Shown here one piece after another: positions 17,772 to 26,765 of a stretch of DNA of 64,000 bases. Each line of letters opens with the position of its first letter. Positions within the stretch are counted from its first letter, which is position 1. Origin of the DNA: Sphingomonas sp. Leaf21 (GTDB taxonomy: Bacteria > Pseudomonadota > Alphaproteobacteria > Sphingomonadales > Sphingomonadaceae); contig NZ_CAKASM010000019.1 of the NCBI RefSeq assembly GCF_916858675.1, positions 1 to 64,000 of the forward strand, in the 5' to 3' direction. Position numbers and translations under genes: made by a program. The notes below the pieces were generated by a model. That model was not told where the DNA came from and did not search any database. It worked only from the letters and a program-made list of their open reading frames with translations.

Positions 17772-19123
17772 GCCTTGGTCTCCGTGACGTGTTGCCAGGC
17801 TTCGTGATCGTTGGCCGCGGTGCGCACATAGCCCTGCTTGCGCGGGCCGTCGCCGCCGACGGCGAACCCGTCATAGCCGATCGCCGCCATGGCGGCGGGC
17901 GAGGCGATCCACTGACGCACCACCTCGGCTCGCACATCGGTGAACCACAGCGCCATCTGCTCTGGGGACAAATGGCCATCGTCGTCGGGGATGCCCGCCT
18001 GTCCCGCCGCCATGCGCATCAGCCAGTCGGCCTGCGTCGCCCGCTCCTGCGCGACGAATCCGCCGGTCATTTCGTCGAGCGTCGCCAGCCCGCGCGTCCA
18101 GGCCTGCGCGTCGGGCGGAAGGTCGGCGAAGCGCCATCCGTCGCCCGGCCCCGCGACGACCGCCTGCTCGACCCGGTCCGCCAGATCCGTATCGGCACCC
18201 CGGTCGGGCAGGATGTGCGCGATCAGGGCCGCGACGGTCGCGCGCTGCGAATCCGACCAGCCCTGTTCGGGTCGCTCGACGGGGCGCGTCCGGTCGAGCA
18301 TGGCGGTGCGGGTGCGGCGGCTGACCCGGTCGGACCCCAGCAGCCGCACGAACCCGTCGGGCAGGATCGCAGGCTTCAGGGCGGCGACATGATCCGCGAT
18401 CAGCGCCGCCAGCGCCTCGGGCTGTTCATAGGGGATGAGGTGTGCGGCGCCCGCGACGACGCGGATCTCGCCATGCGGATAATGCGGCAGATTGACGCGG
18501 CGCTGCGCCGCTTCACCCAGGTCGCCGTCCTCCGCCCCCGCGACGATCAGTGCGGGCAGCGCGATGCGACCAGCCTCGTCGCTCCAGTCCTCCCGGCTGC
18601 CACGCTCGAGCCAGCCGAGCCACGCCTCGCGGCTGGAGCGGCGGACATCGGCCACCGCCTGGTCGCGCCAGCGTGAAGGAAGGCGTTCCGCGCTGTTGGC
18701 GTCGACGAAGGTCTGCGCGTCGCCCTGCGCGATCGGCCCGTCCTGGACCCAGCCGATCATCTGCGCGCGGCGATCCTCTTCCATCGGCTCGGGCGAGGGT
18801 GGGGAGGCGGCGACCAGCACAACACCGACCACGCCCGCCAAACCGGCCTCACCGCTGGCGGCGCGTGCGGCGACCAGCGTGGCGATCTTGCCGCCCATGC
18901 TGTGTCCGAAGAGCACGCACGCCGTCAGTCGGTGATCGCGGATCGTATCGGCCAGATCGTCCGCCATGGTCGTGACGTCGGCATAACCCTGATCCGCCCG
19001 CTCGCCGAAGCCGGGCAGGTCGAGCGCGAGGCTGGGCAGCGGGGCGAGCGCCTCGCGCACCCGGTCCCATTCGCGGCCGCTGGAACCCAGCGCGTGGAGA
19101 AATACCAATGTCGGTTGGGTCAT
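17768..19123 (-). CDS. fusion: alpha/beta hydrolase + gluconate 2-dehydrogenase subunit 3-like domain
   Basis: A 451-residue two-part protein. Residues 1-250 are an alpha/beta hydrolase with nucleophile Ser75 in GHSMGG, an acid near 199-201 (GAEDGD) and His228 (GAAHLI). From about 285 the sequence matches the Gluconate_2-dh3 pattern: SDSQRATVAALIAHILP, a RGLATLD helix, LWFTDVRAEVVRQW and AIGYDGF near the C-terminus. Stand-alone members usually form the small Tat-exported subunit of a membrane sugar dehydrogenase; here there is no export signal and the domain is fused to a hydrolase. The 4-bp overlap with the GMC gene supports a complex. Possible roles are ester or lactone hydrolysis combined with oxidation. 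Confidence 0.85.
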   Translation of the reverse strand: MTQPTLVFLHALGSSGREWDRVREALAPLPSLALDLPGFGERADQGYADVTTMADDLADTIRDHRLTACVLFGHSMGGKIATLVAARAASGEAGLAGVVGVVLVAASPPSPEPMEEDRRAQMIGWVQDGPIAQGDAQTFVDANSAERLPSRWRDQAVADVRRSSREAWLGWLERGSREDWSDEAGRIALPALIVAGAEDGDLGEAAQRRVNLPHYPHGEIRVVAGAAHLIPYEQPEALAALIADHVAALKPAILPDGFVRLLGSDRVSRRTRTAMLDRTRPVERPEQGWSDSQRATVAALIAHILPDRGADTDLADRVEQAVVAGPGDGWRFADLPPDAQAWTRGLATLDEMTGGFVAQERATQADWLMRMAAGQAGIPDDDGHLSPEQMALWFTDVRAEVVRQWIASPAAMAAIGYDGFAVGGDGPRKQGYVRTAANDHEAWQHVTETKA

Positions 19124-19317
19124 GCGGTCTCGCCCGGTAAAATCCCATGCTGGACGTTACAAAGGCGGGACCGTTCCGCATCCGACCGGCTGATCGGAAA
19201 TTAATTTGGATCATGATCCGGACGCATATGGTTCCCGCTATCCCACGATAAATTCATGGAACCCTGCGCGCGAAGAAGCGCTTCGCCACGGACCTTTATC
19301 ATGATGGGAGTCACGTC

Positions 19318-19887
19318 GTGGCCAAGACCGACCAAGCACAGCCGCAGTACAAGATCGAGTATAAGGAGATCCAGGCGTTCGGCACGCTGAAGGATCTTCC
19401 GCTCGGTCTGTCGGACAATGCCCGCAAGCAGAGCGTGTCGATCCTGAACCAGGTACTGGCGGACACGATGATGCTGCGCGACCTGTACAAGAAGCATCAC
19501 TGGCAGATGTCGGGCGCGACCTTCTACCAGCTCCACCTGTTGCTCGACACGCATTACGAGAAGCAGGCCGAGCTGGTCGACATGGTCGCCGAACGCATCC
19601 AGGCGCTGGGTGGCATCAGCATCGCGACACCGCACGATGTCGCCGAGATGACCCGTATCCAGCGCCCGCCGCAGGGGCGCGAGGACGTGCCGACCATGCT
19701 GGCGCGCCTGCTCGAAGCGCACAAAGTTGTGCTGGAACAGGCGCATGAGGGCGCCAAGACCGCCGATGAGTCGGGCGATGACGGCACCAACGACCTGCTG
19801 GTCAGCGACATCATCCGCTCCAACGAGCCGCAGGTCTGGTTCATCGGCGAGCACCTCGCCGCGACCGCGCTCCAGCGCGCTGGCTGA
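19318..19887 (+). CDS. dps: Dps-family DNA-binding ferritin-like protein
   Basis: A 189-residue protein of the Dps family, which stores iron and protects DNA during starvation or oxidative stress. The ferroxidase signature is visible: KKHHWQMSG (His60/61), then LLLDTHYE (Asp77, Glu81) and AERIQALGG. It starts with GTG at 19318, preceded by GGGAG; two ATGs just upstream are out of frame. The N-terminal 25 residues are polar and slightly longer than in many Dps. A Rieske/FAD reductase gene follows after 43 bp on the same strand. Confidence 0.9.
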   Translation: MAKTDQAQPQYKIEYKEIQAFGTLKDLPLGLSDNARKQSVSILNQVLADTMMLRDLYKKHHWQMSGATFYQLHLLLDTHYEKQAELVDMVAERIQALGGISIATPHDVAEMTRIQRPPQGREDVPTMLARLLEAHKVVLEQAHEGAKTADESGDDGTNDLLVSDIIRSNEPQVWFIGEHLAATALQRAG

Positions 19888-19930
19888 GCCGGCGCCAGCG
19901 GCATGACGTGACCCAGGAAAGGTAGGGGCG

Positions 19931-21430
19931 ATGGCACAACGGGATCTGGCGAACGGTGTCGCCTCTGCCGATCTGGAGGAAGGGCGTATCGTCGCGGGAA
20001 CGCTGGACGGGCAGGATGTCGTCCTCGTCCGGCATCGGGGGCGCGTCTGCGCGCTTTCTGGCATCTGTACGCACCTGAAGGCGCCGCTGGCCGATGGGAT
20101 CGTCGCCGACGGCACGTTGCGCTGCCCCTTCCATCATGCGCGGTTCGACCTGCGGACGGGCGAGGCGGTCGGTGCGCCAGCGTTCGAACCGCTCGAGAGG
20201 TTCACGGTGGTCGAGGCGGAAGGACTGGTGCGGATCGACGGTCCCGCCGATCGGTACGAGCCCGTGCCTGCGACGCGGAGCGATATCGGCCGGGTGGTCA
20301 TCATCGGCGGCGGCGCGGCGGGCCATGCCTGTGCCGAGATGCTGGCGCGGCATGGCGCGGGCGACGCGGTGACGGTGATCGAGGCGGAGGGGGATGCGCC
20401 CTACGACCGGACCTTCTGTTCCAAGCAATATCTGTCGGGCAAGGCAGAGCGCGGCGAGGCGGCACTGCCGCCGGTCGCCGACACCGTGACCTGGCGTGGC
20501 GACGCGACCGTGGCGCGGATCGATCGACAGGCCAAGGCCGTGATCCTCAACAATGACGAGCGGGTGCCCTATGACCGGCTGGTGCTGGCAACCGGCGCGG
20601 CGGCGGTGTCACCCGATTTCTACGGTGCCGATCGCGCCGACGTGCATGTCGTGCGCAGTCTGGGCGATGCCGACCGACTGATCGCGGCGCTGGCCTCCGC
20701 GGAGCGCGCGGTGGTGATCGGGTCGAGCTATATCGGGCTGGAGGTCGCCGCCTCGCTGATCGCGCGCGGCTTGCAGGTCGCACTGGTGTCGGACGACGAA
20801 TTGCCGCTCGAGAAGACCGCCGGACCGGAGGTGGGGGCGATGATCCGCGACCTGCATGAGTCCAAGGGCGTGACCTTCCACGTCGCTGCCCGTGTCGCGC
20901 GTTGGGATGGCCATGTCGCGCATCTCGACGACGGTAGCCGGGTCGAAGGCGATCTGCTGGTGGCGGGTGTCGGTGCCGAGCCCCGGATCGCGCTGGCGGA
21001 AGCGGCGGGGCTGACGCTGGCGGACAAGGCGGCGGGCGGCGGGGTCGCGGTCGATGCGACGCTGCGCACGTCCGATCCGTCGATCCATGCGATCGGCGAT
21101 ATCGCCAGCGTTCCCGATCCCCGGCTGGGCCATTCCATCCGCGTCGAGCATTGGGTGGTGGCGCAGCGCATGGGCCAGTGGCTGGCACGGCATCTGCTGG
21201 GGCAGGGGAATCCCGAATATCGCGAGGTGCCGTTCTTCTGGTCGGGCCATTACGATCTCAGCCTGCGCTATGTCGGCCATGTCGCGTCGCCCGACGACCG
21301 GACGATCGACGGCAAGCCGGCCGAACGCGATTTCGCCGTTCGCTTCGCCGAACAGGGTCGCGAGCAGGCGATCCTGACCGCCGGGCGCGATGTCGAGGCG
21401 CTGAAGGCGGAGCATCGCTGGGAAGGCTGA
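19931..21430 (+). CDS. Rieske-domain FAD/NAD(P)H oxidoreductase (AIFM3-like)
   Basis: A 499-residue protein with an N-terminal Rieske [2Fe-2S] domain (C46-x-H48 and C65-x2-H68 within CTH and CPFHH) fused to a pyridine-nucleotide disulphide-type reductase. The FAD loop VVIIGGGAAGH lies near 122-132, the NAD loop is around VVIGSSYIGLE, and IHAIGDIA closes the FAD site. This order matches ferredoxin reductases of the apoptosis-inducing-factor-3-like group. It would pass electrons from NAD(P)H through FAD to the Rieske cluster. It lies 43 bp after dps, so a link to iron release or peroxide defence is plausible but unproven. Confidence 0.88.
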   Translation: MAQRDLANGVASADLEEGRIVAGTLDGQDVVLVRHRGRVCALSGICTHLKAPLADGIVADGTLRCPFHHARFDLRTGEAVGAPAFEPLERFTVVEAEGLVRIDGPADRYEPVPATRSDIGRVVIIGGGAAGHACAEMLARHGAGDAVTVIEAEGDAPYDRTFCSKQYLSGKAERGEAALPPVADTVTWRGDATVARIDRQAKAVILNNDERVPYDRLVLATGAAAVSPDFYGADRADVHVVRSLGDADRLIAALASAERAVVIGSSYIGLEVAASLIARGLQVALVSDDELPLEKTAGPEVGAMIRDLHESKGVTFHVAARVARWDGHVAHLDDGSRVEGDLLVAGVGAEPRIALAEAAGLTLADKAAGGGVAVDATLRTSDPSIHAIGDIASVPDPRLGHSIRVEHWVVAQRMGQWLARHLLGQGNPEYREVPFFWSGHYDLSLRYVGHVASPDDRTIDGKPAERDFAVRFAEQGREQAILTAGRDVEALKAEHRWEG

Positions 21431-21436
21431 CCACGT

Positions 21437-21465
21437 GATCCTCCCCCCGGAAAGAGGGGAGGATC
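21437..21465. terminator. perfect hairpin between convergent genes
   Basis: GATCCTCCCC (21437-21446) pairs exactly with GGGGAGGATC (21456-21465) around a 9-nt loop. It sits in the short gap between two converging genes and is a likely bidirectional terminator, although no T-run follows. Confidence 0.55.
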
Positions 21466-21473
21466 GTCAGGCA

Positions 21474-24305
21474 TCAGAAGGAGAATCGGACGCCCGCGTC
21501 GTAGCGTGGTCCGAAATTCTGATAGCGCAGCAGTTGGTTGTCGAAGCGGCCGGTCGCGAAATACTTCGCGTTGAACAGGTTCGTCCCCTCGACGAAGACC
21601 TGTGCGAAGGGGGTGACGTTCACCGCGACGCTGCCGTCGAACTGGCCATAGTCGCGGACGAACACCGGCTCGTTGCCCGGACCGCCCGCGAGCTGCTGGA
21701 GGAAGCGTTCGCGCCGGTTATAGGCGATGCGCGCCGACACGCCGAACTTTTCGTAGAACAGGGTCGCGTTCTGCGAATTGCCGATCCCCTCGGCGGCGAA
21801 GGACTGGCCGATCTGGGTCACGTCGAATTCGCGGTCGGTCGACACGAAGGTCGCATTGGCCTGCACGCCGAAGCCGCTGAGCACGCCGGGCAGCCAGTCG
21901 AACGTATGGACGAGGTTGAGCTCCAGCCCCTTGATCTTCAACGACTGGGCATTGCGTGGGCGCCGCACCGCGAACTTGGCGGTATTGGGGCCGACGATCA
22001 GCCCGCCGACCGGCAGGTTGCCCGCATTGGCGATGGTGAACAATTCCTCGCCAAAGGTCTGCACGATGAAATCGTCGACCGTCTTGTGGAACACCGCCGC
22101 CGACACGGTGGTGGTCGGCGTCGGATACCATTCGAGCGACAGGTCGAAATTGGTCGCGCGATAGGGCTTCAGGTCCGGGTTGCCACCGGTCGCGGTCAGC
22201 GTCGCGGGGCGCAGCGTCCCGATGTCGAGGCTGGGCGCCAGATCGCCGATCGCCGGGCGGGTCAGCGTCTTGTAGGCGGCGAAGCGCGCCTGCAGCTTGG
22301 AGGTCAGGTTCAGCTTCGCGTTCAGATTGGGCAGGAAGTTGCTGTAGGACGAACGCTTGTTGACCGACACCGCCGCGCGGTTGTTGGCGAACACGCCAGT
22401 ATAGGTGGTCGGATCGCCCGGCACCGGCAACAGGTCGGTCAGCTGAAGCTGCTGCCCCGACGAGACCAGCTCGGTATATTCGTAACGACCGCCGATGTTG
22501 ATGAACCAGGGCAATCCCGCGACGGTGCCTTCCAGGTCCATATCGGCATAGCTGGCGAAGACCTTCTCGCGCACGCGCGCCGAGGGCTGCTCGGTCACCG
22601 CATAGCCGTTGGTCCGGGCGAAGATCGCCGCCGTCGTGCCCACCGGCTGGCCACGCGCCAGGTCGAGCGCGGTGGTCGCCGCCGGGCTGGTCAGATAGTT
22701 GAAATAGGCCTGCGGGTCATAGGTCAGGAAGGTGGTCGGCACGGTGCCGTTCTTCTGCCCGAGTGAGCCGATCGTGTAGGGCGAGAGCAGCGACGGATCG
22801 GCGAGCGTCGGATAGCCGCAATAGAGACAGCCGATGTTCGGATCCGACGAGAAGGGCACGTTGCTCTTGTCGCGCGACGTGCCGGTCACGCCGAAGCGAA
22901 GCGCCGACACGATGTTCCAGCCGGGCTTCCATTCGGTGTTCCAGCGATATTCCTGGACCTTCTCGATCACGTCGTTGCCGCTGCGCCCGGCGATATGCGT
23001 CCGTCCGAGCGCCGGGTTGGTGAGTACCCCGCTGTCATAGCCCGAGGTCGACGGGATGCCGTTCCCCTGCGCCGCGGTGAAGGAATAGGAGGTCGGTACG
23101 CCGATGACGGTGAAATAGGATTTGCCGCCGCCCGCATTCTTGGCCTGCGAATAGGTGGCGTCGAAGACCATGCGCACCGACTCGGTCGGCCGCCATTCGG
23201 CGTTGAAGCCGCCCTCATAGGTCGTCGTCTCGCGCACGCCGCCCGAGGCGATGAAGTCGGCATTGCCGTTGGTCGTCAGCGAGGTGACGGTGCGGTTCGA
23301 ATCGATCCCGGCGGTGGTGTAGCTGGTCGGTTCGAACCAGCTACCCAGGCCACGCGTCGTCGTATCGCTCTTGAACCGGTTGTAGAGGCCGTCGACGGTG
23401 AAGGTCAGCTCGTCGGTCGGCGCATATTGCGCGACCAGCGTCGCGCCCAGCCGGGTGCGATCGTCGCGCGTCTCGTTCACGTCCTGGTTACGCGGGGCAT
23501 AGACGTTGGTGTAGATCGGCGCGTTGTTGGGGCCGACCGAGGTGCCGGGGATATAGCCGTCGGTGCTGATCGCGCGGATCGAGGCGATGCGCTTCTGATA
23601 GGAGAGCGAGGCGAGCAGGCCCAGCTTGCCGTCGGCGAAGGTGTCGCTGAGCAGGCCGAAAAGCTGCGGCGTGAACTTCTTGCTGTTGCCTTCGTACAGC
23701 GCCTTGCCGGTGAAGACGCCCTTGAATCCCTTGAGCGCGAGCGGGCGCGGCGTCTGGACGTTGATCGTCGCGCCGATACCGCCGCCCTGGAGCGGGGCCT
23801 GCGAACTCTTATAGACCTGCGCGCCGCTGATCAGCTCGGCGGGGATCAGGTCGAAGGAGAAGGCGCGGTTGTAATTGTCCGACGCGAAGCTGCGGCCGTT
23901 GAACAGCACGGTGTTGAACGCGGGGCCAAGGCCGCGCACGCTGACCGAGGCGCCTTCGCCGTTGCTGCGGTCGATCGCGACGCCCGGAATGCGCTGAAGC
24001 GATTCGGCGACGTTGGCATCGGGGAACTTGCCCAGGTCTTCGGACGAGATGGCGTCGAGGATGCCGGCCGCGTCGCGCTTGATCGCGGCGGCGGATTCGA
24101 TGCTGCGGCGGATGCCGGTGACGACGATGTCGCCCGAGGTGCCGTCCGCCTCGCTCTGGCTGGGCAGCGTGGCGGTCTGGTCGGCAGGGGGAGTCTGCGT
24201 CTGGGCGAGAGCCGGAGTGGCCGAGATAAGTGCGACAAGTGCGGTGGACAATCCGGCGCGCGAACGCAGCCGACCAAGGTTCACGAAAGCGGCGACTTGT
24301 GTCAT
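21474..24305 (-). CDS. TonB-dependent receptor divergent from the tryptophan halogenase
   Basis: A 943-residue outer-membrane receptor. The ATG at 24305 follows GGGGAG and opens on a signal peptide ending near PALAQ. The plug carries DIVVTGIRRSIESA and DAISSEDLGKFPDANVAESLQRIPGV, the barrel follows, and the protein ends in Phe (VRFSF). It is divergent from a halogenase-SapC pair with 134 bp between the starts; receptor/TrpH/SapC groups recur in carbohydrate-utilisation loci of Caulobacter-like and Xanthomonas-like bacteria. The transported compound is not shown by the sequence. Confidence 0.93.
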   Translation of the reverse strand: MTQVAAFVNLGRLRSRAGLSTALVALISATPALAQTQTPPADQTATLPSQSEADGTSGDIVVTGIRRSIESAAAIKRDAAGILDAISSEDLGKFPDANVAESLQRIPGVAIDRSNGEGASVSVRGLGPAFNTVLFNGRSFASDNYNRAFSFDLIPAELISGAQVYKSSQAPLQGGGIGATINVQTPRPLALKGFKGVFTGKALYEGNSKKFTPQLFGLLSDTFADGKLGLLASLSYQKRIASIRAISTDGYIPGTSVGPNNAPIYTNVYAPRNQDVNETRDDRTRLGATLVAQYAPTDELTFTVDGLYNRFKSDTTTRGLGSWFEPTSYTTAGIDSNRTVTSLTTNGNADFIASGGVRETTTYEGGFNAEWRPTESVRMVFDATYSQAKNAGGGKSYFTVIGVPTSYSFTAAQGNGIPSTSGYDSGVLTNPALGRTHIAGRSGNDVIEKVQEYRWNTEWKPGWNIVSALRFGVTGTSRDKSNVPFSSDPNIGCLYCGYPTLADPSLLSPYTIGSLGQKNGTVPTTFLTYDPQAYFNYLTSPAATTALDLARGQPVGTTAAIFARTNGYAVTEQPSARVREKVFASYADMDLEGTVAGLPWFINIGGRYEYTELVSSGQQLQLTDLLPVPGDPTTYTGVFANNRAAVSVNKRSSYSNFLPNLNAKLNLTSKLQARFAAYKTLTRPAIGDLAPSLDIGTLRPATLTATGGNPDLKPYRATNFDLSLEWYPTPTTTVSAAVFHKTVDDFIVQTFGEELFTIANAGNLPVGGLIVGPNTAKFAVRRPRNAQSLKIKGLELNLVHTFDWLPGVLSGFGVQANATFVSTDREFDVTQIGQSFAAEGIGNSQNATLFYEKFGVSARIAYNRRERFLQQLAGGPGNEPVFVRDYGQFDGSVAVNVTPFAQVFVEGTNLFNAKYFATGRFDNQLLRYQNFGPRYDAGVRFSF

Positions 24306-24371
24306 ATTTCTCCCCTGTGCATAACGCGTGTCCAGCCTCTTCGAGCTGGTTGCTGATCGTTTGTTATGCGC

Positions 24372-24384
24372 TATGTCTGACATA
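24372..24384. promoter_or_regulatory. dyad in the divergent receptor/halogenase promoter region
   Basis: TATGTC-T-GACATA is a perfect 6-bp dyad around one base, lying between the divergent starts at 24305 and 24440. A shared operator is possible. The surrounding DNA (24370-24410) is markedly AT-rich, as expected of a promoter. No regulator is adjacent. Confidence 0.3.
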
Positions 24385-24439
24385 TTCAAATAAAAATGAC
24401 ACGATCATCATATTGCGTGCGGCGGGTGGAGAGGTGGCG

Positions 24440-26008
24440 ATGACGGAGCGAGCGGGGGCGGGGGATCGTCCGGTACGGCGGGTGGTCGTGGTGGGCGGCG
24501 GCTCGGCCGGATGGATCGCGGCCTGCCGTCTGGCGGCGCAGGTACGGCGGACCGGCGACGACGTGACGGTCACGCTGGTCGAATCGCGTACCGTGCCCAC
24601 GGTCGGGGTGGGCGAGGGGACGTGGCCGACGATGCGCAACACGCTGGCCAGGATCGGCGTTGCGGAAACCGACTTCATCCGCGCCTGCGATGCGGCCTTC
24701 AAGCAGGGCGCGCGCTTCGTCGGATGGGCCGATGGCACGCCGGGCGACGCCTATTACCACCCGCTCAATCCACCCGCCGGGGCGACCGAGATCGACATGG
24801 CGCCGCACTGGCTGCAGCGGGGCGAGGGCGAAGGCGGCGCGTTCGCCGACTGGGTCGATTACCAGGCGATGCTGTGCGACGCCGGGCTTGCCCCCAAGAG
24901 CATCGTGACGCCCGAATATGCGGGCCATGCCAATTACGCCTATCACCTCGACGCGGGCAAGTTCGCGACGCTGCTGCGCGATCACGCCGTCGATGCGCTG
25001 GGGGTGGTGCACGTGCTGGGCGACGTGGTCATCCCGCACATGACCGATCATGGCGACATCGCCGCGCTGGAGCTGGCGGACGGGGCCCGGGTGGAGGGCG
25101 ACCTGTTCGTCGACTGCACCGGTTTCGCCGCGCGGCTGATCGGCGGCGTCTATGGCGTGCCGTTCCGCCGCTGTGGCGACGTGCTGTTCGCCGACCGCGC
25201 GATGGCGCTGCAACTCCCCTATGCCGAGGAGGATGAGGCGATCACCTGCCATACCGTCGCGACGGCGCAGGACGCGGGCTGGATCTGGGACATCGGGCTG
25301 TGGACCAGGCGCGGGATCGGCCATGTCTATAGCAGCGCGCATGTCAGCGACGATGCGGCGGAGGCGGCGCTGCGCCGCTATGCCGGGCCGCGCGCCGACA
25401 CGCTGAGCGTCCGGCGGATCACCATCGATGCCGGGCATCGCGAACAGTTCTGGAAGAACAACTGCGTCGCGGTCGGCCTGTCCGCGGGGTTCATCGAGCC
25501 GCTGGAGGCGTCCGCGCTGATGCTGATCGAGACGTCGATGGACGCGATCGCCGACCGGCTGCCGCGCACGCGCCAGGCGATGGACGTGATGGCGCGGCAG
25601 TTCAACGCGACCTTCACCCATCACTGGATGCGGATCATCGAGTTCCTGAAGCTGCATTATGTCCTGACCCGGCGGACCGATACCGACTTCTGGCGCGACA
25701 ATGTCGCCGCCGCCTCCATTCCCGACGCCTTGCAGGAGCGGCTGGAACTATGGCGGCACCATTCGCCGGGACCGCAGGATTTCGACCATGCGCGCGAGGT
25801 GTTCTCCTGGCCCAGCTACCAATATGTCCTCCACGGCATGGGGTTCGCCAGCAGTTTCGCGCCGGTCGACCCGGCTTCGCCCGATGCGGGGCTGGCGCAG
25901 CGCTTCGTCGCGCGGAACGGGCGCGCCAAGGACGAATTGCGCGCTCGGGCGCCGCGGCACCGCGACCTGTTGCGCGCGATCCGCGAACATGGTCTTCAGC
26001 GGGTATGA
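24440..26008 (+). CDS. flavin-dependent tryptophan halogenase family protein
   Basis: A 522-residue FAD enzyme of the PrnA/TrpH superfamily. The FAD loop GGGSAGW lies at about 19-25 and GVGEGTWP at about 56-63. Lys88 in AAFKQG and Glu356 in FIEPLEAS sit where the catalytic Lys and Glu of tryptophan halogenases are found. The usual W-x-W-x-I-P motif reads W281-I-W-D-I-G286 here, with Gly for Pro. That fits the TonB/SapC-linked branch, whose substrates are unknown and may not be tryptophan. The ATG at 24440 has GGAGAGG upstream. The stop overlaps the SapC start (ATGA). Confidence 0.88.
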   Translation: MTERAGAGDRPVRRVVVVGGGSAGWIAACRLAAQVRRTGDDVTVTLVESRTVPTVGVGEGTWPTMRNTLARIGVAETDFIRACDAAFKQGARFVGWADGTPGDAYYHPLNPPAGATEIDMAPHWLQRGEGEGGAFADWVDYQAMLCDAGLAPKSIVTPEYAGHANYAYHLDAGKFATLLRDHAVDALGVVHVLGDVVIPHMTDHGDIAALELADGARVEGDLFVDCTGFAARLIGGVYGVPFRRCGDVLFADRAMALQLPYAEEDEAITCHTVATAQDAGWIWDIGLWTRRGIGHVYSSAHVSDDAAEAALRRYAGPRADTLSVRRITIDAGHREQFWKNNCVAVGLSAGFIEPLEASALMLIETSMDAIADRLPRTRQAMDVMARQFNATFTHHWMRIIEFLKLHYVLTRRTDTDFWRDNVAAASIPDALQERLELWRHHSPGPQDFDHAREVFSWPSYQYVLHGMGFASSFAPVDPASPDAGLAQRFVARNGRAKDELRARAPRHRDLLRAIREHGLQRV

Positions 26009-26715
26009 CCGATCCCGTTCCGCTATCCGCATCCGCGCATGCAGCACTCCGCTATGATCGTCATGCGGCGGGGGCGGGGCGGCGTTTCGCGCGGCTCGGC
26101 CTGTCCGAAATCGCCTTTGCCGCCGCCGATATGCCGCTGTGCCTGGCCAAGGACGGGCAGACCGGGCGTTTCAACCTGATCGCGCTGATGTCGCTGGTCG
26201 AGCCCGCCAATCTCTTCGTCTTCGGCGGCGGGTTCCAGGCGACCTATGTTCCGCAGGCGGTGCTGCTCGGCGGCTTCCGCCTGCACGGTGCGGGCGTGGA
26301 GGGGCTGGCGGTCGATCCCGCCGATCCGACGCTGGGCGCAACCGGCGAAGCGCTGTTCGACGGGGGCGTCGCGACGCCGCTGGCCGCGCGGATCCGCGCC
26401 GCACTCGACGCGCTCGTCGCCGATGTGCAGGCGGCGCAGTCGCTGGTCGATTCCTATGCCGCGCATCATTTGATCCGACCGCTGTCGCTGTCGGTCGCGC
26501 TGGAGGGTGGTTCGGGTCACGACCTTGCCGGACTCTACACCATCGACGAGGCGGCGATGCGCGCGCTGTCCGATGCGGCGCTGGGCGCGCTCCACCGTGC
26601 CGATGCATTGGCCCCGGCGGCGGTGATGACGGCATCGCTGGCGCAGACCGAGCGGTTGCGGCAATTGCACAATGCGCGCTTCACCCCGGTCATCCACGGG
26701 CTGACCCTGGGCTAG
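26005..26715 (+). CDS. SapC family protein, halogenase-linked
   Basis: A 236-residue protein of the SapC family, named after a Campylobacter surface-layer locus but of unknown function. Typical features are FAAADMPLCLAKDGQTGRF in the first half, LFDGGVATP in the middle and a C-terminal helix-rich half. No signal peptide is seen. Its ATG overlaps the halogenase stop by 4 bp, so the two are co-translated. A second, only distantly similar SapC is encoded at 57.2 kb. Confidence 0.8.
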   Translation: MTDPVPLSASAHAALRYDRHAAGAGRRFARLGLSEIAFAAADMPLCLAKDGQTGRFNLIALMSLVEPANLFVFGGGFQATYVPQAVLLGGFRLHGAGVEGLAVDPADPTLGATGEALFDGGVATPLAARIRAALDALVADVQAAQSLVDSYAAHHLIRPLSLSVALEGGSGHDLAGLYTIDEAAMRALSDAALGALHRADALAPAAVMTASLAQTERLRQLHNARFTPVIHGLTLG

Positions 26716-26765
26716 CGCACCGGATTGTCTGGTTTTTGCGCGTTGTCCGGGTGTAGGAGTGACGG

